Below are positions 1 to 8,625 of a DNA stretch of 64,000 nucleotides, one piece after another. This stretch comes from JAKFWF01 sp963741505. Its GTDB lineage: Bacteria; Pseudomonadota; Alphaproteobacteria; Rhizobiales; Hyphomicrobiaceae. How positions within the stretch are numbered: position 1 is the first letter of the stretch; every line of letters starts with the position of its first letter. Below the pieces are notes generated by a model. It worked only from the letters and a program-made list of their open reading frames with translations, was not told the DNA's origin and did no database searches. A program made the position numbers and the translations under genes. The stretch covers positions 62,001 to 126,000 of the forward strand of contig CAVUIJ010000035.1 in NCBI GenBank assembly GCA_963741505.1. Direction: 5' to 3'.

Positions 1-1
1 G

Positions 2-259
2 GCCAGTGAAGCCGAAAATCCGCCGGCCGGGGCCGGCGGCCACAAGATCACGCCCAAGGACGTCGCTGCGGCAACCGCCATCGGCAGTGCGACGCGGCTT
101 GGCATCGGCCGTCACAAAGCCCGTTCCGGCGAGGCGGCCGGCGCGGCCACGGCCGCTCCACCGCGCCGCTCGGCCGACCGGGCGAGCCTGATGACGGCAC
201 TACTCGTCGTCGGCATCATGGTCGGCATGCTGGCGGTGATGATCGTGTTCAGCCGGTGA
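2..259 (+). CDS. C-terminal fragment of a tail-anchored hypothetical protein
   Basis: The window opens inside an open frame that runs to a TGA at 257-259. The visible 85 residues are a polar, Ala/Gly/Arg-rich stretch followed by one hydrophobic segment (about residues 64-83, Val/Met/Ile rich) that ends two residues before the stop. A terminal membrane helix with a positive residue just before it suggests a C-tail anchor. The 5' end and any N-terminal domain lie outside the window, so no family can be named. The stop directly abuts the GTG start of the next gene, so the two are probably co-transcribed. Confidence 0.6.
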   Translation, partial: ASEAENPPAGAGGHKITPKDVAAATAIGSATRLGIGRHKARSGEAAGAATAAPPRRSADRASLMTALLVVGIMVGMLAVMIVFSR

Positions 260-1497
260 GTGCCACCGCGGACTGGCACGGCGGCGGTGATCGGCGGCGG
301 GCCCGGCCGGTCTGATGGCGGCCGAGGTGTTGGCCCGGGCCGGCCTCGCGGTGTACGATCTACGACCAGATGCCGGCGCTCGGCCGCAAGTTCCTGATGG
401 CCGGTCGTGGCGGCCTGAACCTGACCCACAGCGAGCCGCTGCCGCAGTTCCTGCAGCGTTACGGTGCTGCCCGACCGCATCTCGATCGGCTGGTCGCAGC
501 GTTTCCGCCGCAGGCGCTGCGGGAGTGGGCAGAAGGGCTCGGACAGGTGACTTTCGAAGGCACCAGTGGCCGGGTGTTTCCGAAAAGCATGAAGGCGTCG
601 CCGCTGCTGCGCGCATGGCTGCGGCGTCTGGCCGAGCTCGGCGTCGTCGTCCATCCTCGCCATCGCTGGACCGGCTGGGACGATACCGGGGCACTGGTAA
701 TGGAGCAGGGCACGGACGGCGCCGCGATCCGGGTCGCCGCCGACGTGACGATCCTGGCACTTGGCGGCGCGAGTTGGCCGCGGCTCGGCTCGGACGGCGG
801 CTGGGTCGAACCGCTGCAGCGGGCAGGCGTCGCCGTGGCGCCGCTCGAGCCGGCCAATGCCGGGGTCAAGATCGGCTGGTCGCAGGTGTTCCGGCAACGC
901 TTCGAGGGCAGCCCGGTAAAACGGCTGGCGATCTCCTGCGAGGCCAGGACGCAGCTTGGCGAGGCAATCGTCACCCGCGATGGCCTTGAAGGTGGCGCGG
1001 TCTACGCGCTTGGGCGGCCGATCCGGGAAGCCCTCGCACGCGACGGCGTGGCCCGGCTGACGGTCGATGTCCGGCCAAGTTTCACCCTGGCGGAACTGAC
1101 CCGCAAGCTCAGCGGCCCACGCAACAAGCAATCGACCGCGACTTTCCTGCGCAAGGCGGCTGGCATGGCGCCAGTCGCAATCGGCTTGGCCCGCGAGGGC
1201 GCAGGCGGCTCGCTACCGGGCGATCCGGCGGCGCTCGCACAGCTGATCAAGGCGATCCCACTTGCGGTCACCGCCATGGCGGGCCTCGCCCGGGCGATCT
1301 CGACGGCAGGCGGGGTACGGTTCGATGCCGTCGACGAAGGACTGATGCTGCAGGCGCGCCCCGGCGTGTTCGTCGCCGGCGAGATGCTCGACTGGGAGGC
1401 GCCGACCGGCGGCTATCTGCTGCAGGCAACGATCGCGACAGCGGTGCATGCCGCCCGCAGCGCACTCGCCTGGCGCGCCCGGCAGCAAGTCCGGTAG
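260..1497 (+). CDS. BaiN/HI0933-like FAD-dependent oxidoreductase (TIGR03862-like), two +1 frameshifts near the 5' end
   Basis: A flavoprotein of about 411 residues once two single extra bases are removed (near 305 and near 354). Frame 1 gives the Rossmann motif AVIGGGP, frame 2 continues AGLMAAEVLARAGLAV, and frame 3 resumes at TIYDQMPALGRKFLMAGRGG, the second FAD-contact motif typical of the family, followed by LNLTHSE. The rest is intact to the C-terminal GGV...EGLMLQARPGVFVAGEMLDWEAPTGGYLLQ region, where the flavin site is completed. Members are uncharacterised or act as ene/keto reductases, so the substrate is unknown. GTG 260 directly follows the upstream stop. The shifts split the FAD-binding fold; I read them as sequence errors, but a real pseudogene is not excluded. 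Confidence 0.8.
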
Positions 1498-1748
1498 GTC
1501 GAAGTGCGACGATGCTGCCCTTGATCTTTCGCGAGCAGGGCGACAACGTTCCGCCTCACATGAGCAACGAATTGACCCATGAGCAATCCAAGTCGGCGCA
1601 AGTGCGCGCCTCCGCTGCCGGCCGGGTGCCGGTCACGGCTGGCTTCAGCTGATCCCGACAGTCTTTGCAGCATGAGTTTTGCCCGGGCCGAATTCGGCGC
1701 TCGATCGTCAGTGCGACTGCGAGCCGCAGATCAGAAAGGTCATTCGCC

Positions 1749-2358
1749 ATGTTGCGCGCCTTGAGCCATATCCTAGCGATGCTTGCCGCGGTAGCTTTGT
1801 CGCCGCTCCCGGCGGCAGCGCAGGCCAACAGTTACAGGATCGGCGAACTCAAGATCGACGATGCGTGGCTGCGCATGCCGCCGCCCGCCGCCAAGGTCGC
1901 CGGCGGCTTCATGACGATCACCAACACCGGCGCCGCGGCCGATCGGCTGATCGGCGGCTCGGCCGTCAACGCCGGGCGCTTCGAGGTGCACGAGATGGCG
2001 GTGACCGACGGCGTGATGCGCATGCGCCCGCTGCAGGCGGGACTCGAGATCAAGCCGGGCGAGACGGTGACGCTGAGACCCGGCTCGTACCACGTGATGT
2101 TGATCGATCTGCAGGCGGCGCCGGAAGCGGGCAAGCCGCTCAAAGGCACGCTGGTGTTCGAGAAGGCCGGCACGGTCGAGATCGAATACAAGGTCGAGCC
2201 GGCCGGAGCGAGGGCGTCCGGTAACGGCGGTTCGGGCTCCGGTTCGGGATCGGGATCGGGCGCGCCGGCGGCCAAGGGTTCTGGTTCCGGTTCCGGATCT
2301 GGTTCTGTCTGGAGCGGGATCTGGTTCGGGTTCGGGAGCCGGCAAGAATGCCAACTAG
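1749..2358 (+). CDS. PCu(A)C periplasmic copper chaperone with Gly-Ser tail (frameshift near 2307)
   Basis: An exported copper chaperone of the PCuAC (DUF461) family. Residues 1-26 form a signal peptide ending AAAQA. The copper-binding signature is complete: HEM after GRFEV, then MRM, then HVM before LIDLQ, matching the H-M...M...H-M pattern. These proteins load Cu(I) onto the CuA centre of cytochrome c oxidase together with Sco. The C-terminus is a low-complexity Gly-Ser tail encoded by short GGTTCG/GGATCG-type repeats. One extra base near 2307 moves the frame; after removing it the tail continues SGAGSGSGSGAGKNAN and stops at 2356-2358, overlapping the downstream Sco start by 11 bases. Without repair it reads into unrelated sequence, so the repaired end is preferred. 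Confidence 0.85.
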
Positions 2359-2962
2359 CAGTGCTTTGCGGCGGGTCAGGACCGCGGCATGGATCGCGGT
2401 TGCCATCAGCCTTACTGCGGGTGGGCTCTTTTTTCTCACCCAGCGCGCGCCCCAAATCCAGAAGGCGATCGGCGGCGCGGCCCTCATCGGCGGACCGTTC
2501 CAGCTGACGACCCACGACGGCCGGCCGTTCAGCGAGCGCGATCTTGCCGGCCGACCGTACGCGATCTTCTTCGGCTATACGCATTGCCCGGACGTCTGCC
2601 CGACCACGCTGCTCGACATGAGCAATCGGCTGGAAGAACTGAAGGCCGACGGCGACAAGCTGCGGATGATCTTCGTCACCGTCGATCCCGGGCGCGACAC
2701 CCAGGCCTATCTCGCCGAATACATGAAGTCGTTCGACAAGCGCATTGTCGGGCTCACCGGCACGCCGGCGCAGGTTGCCGCGATCGCCAAGGGCTACCGC
2801 ATCATTTACGAGAAGGTCCCCGGCACCGGCGGCGACTACACCATGAACCACACCGCCACCGTCTACCTGTTCGACGCCAACGGCAATTTCGCCGCGACCC
2901 TCGCCTACCAGGAAAGCGAGCAGAACCAGCGCACGAAACTGAAACGGCTGGTCGGCGGGTAG
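2348..2962 (+). CDS. SCO1/SenC family copper-delivery protein
   Basis: A 204-residue membrane-anchored thioredoxin-fold protein for assembling the CuA site of cytochrome c oxidase. An N-terminal hydrophobic helix (about 12-31) anchors it, with the rest periplasmic. The copper ligands are all present: CPDVC (C80, C84) within FFGYTHCPDVCPTTLLDM and the distal histidine H168 in MNHTATVYLFD. The start overlaps the repaired end of the PCuAC gene, so the two form one operon for copper delivery. No redox-only variant is suggested because both cysteines and the histidine are kept. Confidence 0.93.
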   Translation: MPTSSALRRVRTAAWIAVAISLTAGGLFFLTQRAPQIQKAIGGAALIGGPFQLTTHDGRPFSERDLAGRPYAIFFGYTHCPDVCPTTLLDMSNRLEELKADGDKLRMIFVTVDPGRDTQAYLAEYMKSFDKRIVGLTGTPAQVAAIAKGYRIIYEKVPGTGGDYTMNHTATVYLFDANGNFAATLAYQESEQNQRTKLKRLVGG

Positions 2963-3206
2963 GGGAGGGGTGGCCGAATACGATGTTATCGGATGATATG
3001 CCGGCACGTAATAATCGCGCTACTATCGCTCTCCAGCCACCAAATTGTTCGCGCCCTGCCTAGCCGCGCGGTAATTCGCCGGGCGGCTTCGATGGCCAGA
3101 CGTACCTGGCGTCGAGACTTCCGCTAAACTATCATCCCAACGGCACCACGCCACGGTGCTGGTCGGCAGTGCAGATGGACACTCGTCCACGTCGGAGCGA
3201 ACACTG

Positions 3207-4991
3207 GTGCAAGCGACAGCCAAATCCGCGATCCTCCCACGCCAGAAGCTTGCAATCCTTGCTGCTGATGTGGTCGACTACTCCAGACTGACCGAAGCCG
3301 CCGAAGATGAGACGCACATGCGTTTGCGCGCACTGCGGGTTGAACTCGTGGATCCGTGTGTAGTCTCCTATCGCGGCCAGATCGTCAAGAATACCGGGGA
3401 CGGGTTCATTGCCTCGTTCGACAGTTGCGTAGACGCGGTGCGCTGCTCCATCGAAATCCAAAATGAAAACGAGATAATTGAACAATCGCGGAGTGCCAAC
3501 CGCAGAATCCGGTTTCGAATGGGGTTGAACGTCGGTGATGTTATCGTCGAGCCGGGCGACGTCTTCGGGACGACGGTCAATGTCGCGGTTCGTCTGGAAC
3601 AATGCGCGCCCGCCGGCGGAATCGTTGTCTCAGCGACACTGCGCGACTTGGCTGGCCCGCGCATCGAAGTGCCGCTCGACGATCTGGGTTCGCTCCGCTT
3701 GAAGAATATCTCGCGCGGGGTGCGCGCTTACTCGCTGCGCCTTCCGAGCATTGACGACAGTGTGACGACTGTCGCACGCCGGCGCACAGGCCGGCGCGCC
3801 AAAATACCGGGAATCGCTGTACTGCCGTTTCGGACGACGAGAGGGAACCGGAACGAGGCCTACTTCGGCGAAGGCATGGTTGACGACATCATCGTGGCGT
3901 TGTCCAGCATCCGCGGCCTCATGGTCATCGCACGTACGTCCGCGCTCGCATACCGGACCGGATCGATTGATCCGCAGATGGTCGGTCAGGCGCTTGGGGT
4001 GCGTTACGTGCTGAGCGGCAGCGTTCGCAGAAGCAAAGGGCAGATCCGCATCAGTTCTGAACTCATTGATATTCAGACGAATTCGTTGATTTGGGCCGAT
4101 CGGTACGACGGCGCACCGCATGAGCTCTTCGATCTGCAGGAACGCATTGCGACGCGCATCGTATGGAGCATCGCCCCACAGGTGCGAGAGGCAGAGTTGA
4201 AGAGGGCAATCCGCAAGCGGCCTGAGAACATGAACGCGTACGATCTCGTGTTGCAAGCGATCGATCTGATTTATCGGATGAACTTCACCGACTTCTCTCG
4301 TGCCGGGGAACTCCTTCATCAGGCGATCGTGGCAGATGACAGTTATGCGGTCGCCTATGCTTATGCCGCGCTCTGGCAAGTTCATCGCATCATGCAGGGC
4401 TGGACCAACACTCCTGAATCGGACGTGCTGGAAGCAGCGCGACTGGCCGCCGCCGCTGTCAAACACGATCCTGCCGACGGGTTCGCGCTTGCCGTCGAGG
4501 GCCACACGAAAGCGATACTATTTCGAGAGTACAACGCGGCCAAAGAAACCTTCGAGCGCGCGCTCGTTGCTGCGCCAGGCAATGCGATGGCATGGGCACT
4601 CAGCAGCGGGGTCTACTCGTACACAGGCGACGGCCGCGCAGCGCTTGATCGGGCTGAACGCGGACTGCGGCTGTCGCCGGTAGACACGCAGGCCTTTTTC
4701 TACCTCTCGTTCCTCGCGCTGGCACACTACGTGAACGAAAGTTACGATGAAGCGGTGATCTGGGGGCGCAAGAGCATCAGTGTCAATCCTCGGCTCTGTG
4801 CAAGCCTGCGGTGGCTTGTGGGGAGCCTGGTCGCGCTCGATCGTGTCGACGAGGCACGCTATTTTGGACGGGCCCTGATCGAGGTCCAACCGCAGTTTCG
4901 ACTGTCGACTTACGTACGTTCGTGTCCACTGAATGATGACTTACGAATTAAGTTCCTGGATCGGCTGCGTATTGCCGGGCTCCCAGAATAA
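3207..4991 (+). CDS. Class III adenylate/guanylate cyclase-TolB-like-TPR protein
   Basis: A soluble protein of 594 residues with three parts. Residues about 10-170 are a class III nucleotide cyclase domain (LAILAADVVDYSRL with the first metal Asp, then NTGDGFIASF with the second, and the later NVAVRLEQCAPAGGIVVS stretch). Residues about 200-320 are a TolB/FlgO-like domain (IAVLPF, YFGEGMVDDIIVALS, YVLSGSVRRS). The remainder is a helical TPR-like array. This architecture is common in rhizobia, and most members have unknown signals and targets. GTG 3207 is chosen because GGAG lies 9 bases upstream; an in-frame GTG at 3156 has no such site. Base composition is visibly less GC-rich than the flanks. 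Whether cAMP is made cannot be judged from sequence alone. Confidence 0.85.
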   Translation: MQATAKSAILPRQKLAILAADVVDYSRLTEAAEDETHMRLRALRVELVDPCVVSYRGQIVKNTGDGFIASFDSCVDAVRCSIEIQNENEIIEQSRSANRRIRFRMGLNVGDVIVEPGDVFGTTVNVAVRLEQCAPAGGIVVSATLRDLAGPRIEVPLDDLGSLRLKNISRGVRAYSLRLPSIDDSVTTVARRRTGRRAKIPGIAVLPFRTTRGNRNEAYFGEGMVDDIIVALSSIRGLMVIARTSALAYRTGSIDPQMVGQALGVRYVLSGSVRRSKGQIRISSELIDIQTNSLIWADRYDGAPHELFDLQERIATRIVWSIAPQVREAELKRAIRKRPENMNAYDLVLQAIDLIYRMNFTDFSRAGELLHQAIVADDSYAVAYAYAALWQVHRIMQGWTNTPESDVLEAARLAAAAVKHDPADGFALAVEGHTKAILFREYNAAKETFERALVAAPGNAMAWALSSGVYSYTGDGRAALDRAERGLRLSPVDTQAFFYLSFLALAHYVNESYDEAVIWGRKSISVNPRLCASLRWLVGSLVALDRVDEARYFGRALIEVQPQFRLSTYVRSCPLNDDLRIKFLDRLRIAGLPE

Positions 4992-5200
4992 GGGGCTCGC
5001 ACTGACCGTACCTTACAACCCAAAGTTCAGTTGATTTGTAGGGCTAGTTGTGTACGTTTATAGTTTTAGAAGAGCCCGTAGCGGGCCACCCGTTCACGTA
5101 ACTGACATGAGCGTTCCATCGGCTTCACATTGATGAGTTTGCGCCTTGGTGCGGACGGGAAGTGTTGGAAATCTGTAATATTAACAAAGGAGATTTGTTT

Positions 5201-6070
5201 ATGAGTGGAACGCTCGGCAGCGGCTGGTTCGGCAGTGGTTGGTTCGGTAGTGGCTGGTCCGATGGCTTGGGCAGCGGCTGGACCGGTGGTGGAGGCGGCG
5301 GCACCATGCCAGTCTTTGCGATGCGCGCCGATCGGCCGCTCGCCGACGTAGTGGTCGGACCTCACAATCTCAATGCCAAGTTTCCCCAGCAAGCCTGGGA
5401 TGCCGACTTGCTGGCCCTGACCGTCATGCCCGAGTTTCTCGTCCAAAAGAACGCTCAGGGCAAGGACTGGCAGGCTGCCACCATCGCTGCATTGCCCGGA
5501 CCCACGTCACCGATTACGCCCAACATGATCCAGGACATGATCATGAAGGCGGTCACCGAACGGCCCGAGGCGATGGGCGAGATCGTGCAGGAGCACAGCA
5601 ACTTCCAGGCGAGATACCTGCAGTTGCTCAGCATGAGCAGCCAATCCCATCCGTATACCTTCCTGCTGATGAAACTCGCTGCCCGGGTCGGCGAGTTCGC
5701 GATGATCAGCTTGAAGCGCCTCGAGGCACCTTGGGACCTTCGAACGCGGCCGCGTCCTTCACAGGTGTGCCCTACGCTGTTTCCGGCCTTGCCGGTGCCC
5801 GGCCACTCGACGTATCCCGCTGGCCATGCGCTGATTGCCTGGCTGACCACGGAAACCCTCAAGGATATCGCGGTACTAAAAGTCGGCGCCTACGCAATGT
5901 CGCTCGACGCCCTCGCCAAACGGGTCGGAGATAACCGCGTGTTCGCCGGCCTGCATTTCCAAGAGGATGTCGACCACGGAAAAATAGCCGGCGTGGAAAT
6001 CCATAAATTCCTCAATCCATGTGCATTCTACCAGGATACGCTTGCGAAAGCGCAACTGGAGTGGCCTTGA
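5201..6070 (+). CDS. PAP2/vanadium-haloperoxidase-like enzyme with N-terminal Gly-Ser-Gly-Trp repeats
   Basis: A 289-residue protein without a signal peptide or membrane helix. Residues 6-28 are four GSGW units (GSGWF, GSGWF, GSGWS, GSGWT) followed by a Gly run. The C-terminal half carries all three PAP2/vanadate-site motifs: RPRPSQ near 183-188, PGHSTYPAGHA at 200-210, and R246-x5-H252-x3-D256 in NRVFAGLHFQEDVDHG. Soluble relatives are acid phosphatases or vanadium-dependent haloperoxidases; sequence alone does not separate the two. The start at 5201 has a strong AAAGGAG site 8 bases upstream. The gene precedes a subtilase by 62 bases on the same strand, which suggests joint expression. The Trp-repeat extension is not part of any PAP2 domain I know. 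Confidence 0.8.
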   Translation: MSGTLGSGWFGSGWFGSGWSDGLGSGWTGGGGGGTMPVFAMRADRPLADVVVGPHNLNAKFPQQAWDADLLALTVMPEFLVQKNAQGKDWQAATIAALPGPTSPITPNMIQDMIMKAVTERPEAMGEIVQEHSNFQARYLQLLSMSSQSHPYTFLLMKLAARVGEFAMISLKRLEAPWDLRTRPRPSQVCPTLFPALPVPGHSTYPAGHALIAWLTTETLKDIAVLKVGAYAMSLDALAKRVGDNRVFAGLHFQEDVDHGKIAGVEIHKFLNPCAFYQDTLAKAQLEWP

Positions 6071-6132
6071 AGGAGACCAGTTTCGCCAATACGCTACTCT
6101 CCGTCTAAATTTCCCGGTGCTAGGAAACGGCC

Positions 6133-7551
6133 ATGGTTGTGCCAGAACTTCCCGATGGCTACATACGCGTCCTCGTGGAGCTCCCGAAGGATCAATTCCT
6201 TGTCGAGGCGTCGAGAGACTGGCTCGAAGGCCGCGACCCGACCGCAAACATGCAGTCATATGCTCGCCAAGCCTCGCTAGGCGCTCTTGAAATCGATCAC
6301 GGCTACGGTGCGGTGCCGATCGGCGCTGGCGGCAGGTCCGGCACCGAAGTGACTATCGATGATTTGAGGCCTGACAATTCAGACCATTTTCTTGTCCGAG
6401 CCTTCATCAAGGCGGGCATTAACACGAAAGGTTCTCCACCGCTCGAAGGGAAATTTCTGATCCACGCGGATCCGGCAATTGCTGGAATGCTGACCTGCGG
6501 CAACACTCAAGCCGTGGGCAAGACCATAGATGTGCAAACCAGGCTTCGCAGCGAACAACTCAACCGCGCCGGCTACGACGGCTCGCGGGTTGCCATCGCC
6601 ATCGTCGACACTGGAATTTATCTCAATCGTATCACGACGCTCCTTGGCGATCTGACACCTGGGACCGCTCCGGCTCACGACGCAGCAGATTCTTGGACAC
6701 CGCGGACTGTTGCGACCGAGGCATTCAAGCACGCCCTCGGCCATGGCTCGATGTGCGCCTATGACGCTCTCATCGCAGCACCAAAAGCCACGCTGCTCGA
6801 TATTGCAATGTTGCTCGATCGGGCGCCGGGGGACCATGGAGTTCCAGGCACGGTATCCGCAGCCATCAAGGCATACCTGTACCTCGCCAACATATGGCTA
6901 CGCTGGCTTGCAATGGGCGCGGCCAGGCCGTACGACGCGCTCGTCGTCAGCAACAGTTGGGGCATCTACCATCCGAGTTTGGAGCCCGCAAGCACTGCCA
7001 TTCGCTTCATAGACAACCCAAATCATGCGTTCAGGCGCTATTTTGTACGACCGCTGTCACTGGCCGGCATCGACATTCTTTTTGCCAGCAACAACTGCGG
7101 ATCAGAATGTCCATCCGCAACGTGCCTGAGTAAGACAACCGGCATGATCATGGGCGCAAATGCCTACGAGGAAGTGCTCACGATCGGTGGCTGCGACACC
7201 AACAACGATCGCGTCGGCTACTCCTCGCAAGGGCCATCGATTGCGGGGATGTACCCAAACAAGCCCGATCTCACGGCGTACACGCATTTCCTGGGATCGA
7301 AGACCGCTCGAATTTGGGCGCCGGATACGGGCGTATCAGCGGCTTGCCCTGTTGCCGCCGGATGCGTCGCAGCACTTCGGACCGGATTGCCGCCAACAAC
7401 GACGAGGCCGCGAATATTGTTCGATGCACTCAGGGCGACAGCAACCACAGGCAACGGCAGCACGACACCTGGCGGCGTGTGGAACGAAGACTATGGATGC
7501 GGAATCATCAACCCGGTTGATGCAGCCCTGAGTTTGGGCCTCAGCGTCTGA
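6133..7551 (+). CDS. S8 family serine peptidase (subtilase), leaderless
   Basis: A 472-residue subtilisin-like protease. The triad is recognisable: D159 in AIAIVDTGI, H204 in ALGHGSMCAYDA, and S402 in DTGVSAACPVAAG, with the oxyanion-hole Asn about 321 in LFASNNCG and the conserved VVSNSWG strand. Residues 1-145 are an unrecognised N-terminal region, neither a typical inhibitor propeptide nor a signal peptide, so the enzyme is predicted to be cytosolic or exported by an unusual route. Several cysteines (NCGSEC, TC, GCD) may form structural bridges. It follows the GSGW/PAP2-like gene closely, and the pair appears to be one transcription unit. Substrate unknown; processing of the neighbour's repeat region is a speculative option. 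Confidence 0.85.
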   Translation: MVVPELPDGYIRVLVELPKDQFLVEASRDWLEGRDPTANMQSYARQASLGALEIDHGYGAVPIGAGGRSGTEVTIDDLRPDNSDHFLVRAFIKAGINTKGSPPLEGKFLIHADPAIAGMLTCGNTQAVGKTIDVQTRLRSEQLNRAGYDGSRVAIAIVDTGIYLNRITTLLGDLTPGTAPAHDAADSWTPRTVATEAFKHALGHGSMCAYDALIAAPKATLLDIAMLLDRAPGDHGVPGTVSAAIKAYLYLANIWLRWLAMGAARPYDALVVSNSWGIYHPSLEPASTAIRFIDNPNHAFRRYFVRPLSLAGIDILFASNNCGSECPSATCLSKTTGMIMGANAYEEVLTIGGCDTNNDRVGYSSQGPSIAGMYPNKPDLTAYTHFLGSKTARIWAPDTGVSAACPVAAGCVAALRTGLPPTTTRPRILFDALRATATTGNGSTTPGGVWNEDYGCGIINPVDAALSLGLSV

Positions 7552-7735
7552 GCTGCCCCATCTCCGTCTTGGTCCCAGCCTCCCAAATGGTGAGGTGCTT
7601 TGTTCAGCTCACAGCATTGCACGCGAGCACCGAGTCCGGTTGCGGCCGAGAGCCCACTAGCGAGAATCGGGCGCGCCGGAGATGCCGGCCTTGAATGTGT
7701 CAACTTCGGCGCGCAGAAACATAAGCCAGAGTGGA

Positions 7736-8596
7736 TCACATCCCCGTCGCCACCGGCGTGCCGGCGTCCTCCAGGCCCCACTCGCTCCACGAGCCGTCGT
7801 AGACGGCTGCATCCGATTGGCCGAGCCTGGCGAGGGCGAGTGCGATCACGCCGGCGGTGACGCCCGAGCCGCAGGTGGCGACGACGGGCTTTGCCGGATC
7901 GACGCCGGCGGCCTTGAAGGCGGCGGCGAGCTCGGCCTCGCTCTTCATCGTGCCGTCGGCATTGAGCAGCGTGCCGAACGGCACGCTCTTCGAACTTGGA
8001 ATATGTCCCGAGCGCAAGCCGGCGCGCGGCTCGGGCGCGGTGCCGGCAAAGCGGGCGCTAGCGCGGGCGTCGACGATCTGCACCGCGGCCGAGCCGATCA
8101 GGCCCTTGACGTCGTCCTTGTCGCGCACGAGTTCGCCGTGGAAGCGGGCGGTGAAATGCCGCGGCGTGCGCAGCTGCGTCACCTCGTCGGTGACGGGACG
8201 CCCTTCCGCCTTCCATTTCTTCAGGCCGCCGTCGAGCACGGCGACATCGGGGTGGCCCATGACGCGGAACATCCACCACACACGCGCCGCCGAATAGAGC
8301 CCCTCGCTGTCGTAGGCGATGATCCGCATGCCGTCGCCGATGCCCATCTTGCGCATTCGACTGGCGAACTTGGCCGGCGACGGCAGCATGTGCGGCAGCG
8401 GCGATTTCTCGTCGGCGATATCGTTGATGTCGAAGAACATGGCGCCGGGGATGTGCTCGGCCTTGTATTCGGCATAGGCGTCGCGCTTGGCGGTCGGCAG
8501 GTGCATCGAGCCGTCGAGGATGATCAGATCGGGCGCATCAAGGTGCGCGGCGAGCCAGGAGGTCTCCACCAGAAATTTCGAGCCGATCTCGGTCAT
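7736..8596 (-). CDS. sseA: Sulfurtransferase, 3-mercaptopyruvate/thiosulfate type
   Basis: A 286-residue two-domain rhodanese. The N-terminal domain is the inactive structural copy, and the C-terminal domain has the active loop CGSGVTA (Cys near 242), which is characteristic of 3-mercaptopyruvate sulfurtransferases rather than thiosulfate-preferring rhodaneses. The enzyme transfers sulfane sulfur from 3-mercaptopyruvate to thiols or cyanide in the cytosol. It is the last gene of a minus-strand set, cysK-alaX-sseA, 29 bases after alaX, which fits a cysteine metabolism role. The protein has full family length and no oddities. Confidence 0.9.
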   Translation of the reverse strand: MTEIGSKFLVETSWLAAHLDAPDLIILDGSMHLPTAKRDAYAEYKAEHIPGAMFFDINDIADEKSPLPHMLPSPAKFASRMRKMGIGDGMRIIAYDSEGLYSAARVWWMFRVMGHPDVAVLDGGLKKWKAEGRPVTDEVTQLRTPRHFTARFHGELVRDKDDVKGLIGSAAVQIVDARASARFAGTAPEPRAGLRSGHIPSSKSVPFGTLLNADGTMKSEAELAAAFKAAGVDPAKPVVATCGSGVTAGVIALALARLGQSDAAVYDGSWSEWGLEDAGTPVATGM

Positions 8597-8625
8597 CGCA
8601 GGTCCTCACAGATGTTGGCGCCGCT

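Noticed and set aside
1498..1748. Gap between the flavoprotein and PCuAC genes, scanned for a small gene.
   Set aside because: Only short frames with no ribosome site or conserved features were found.
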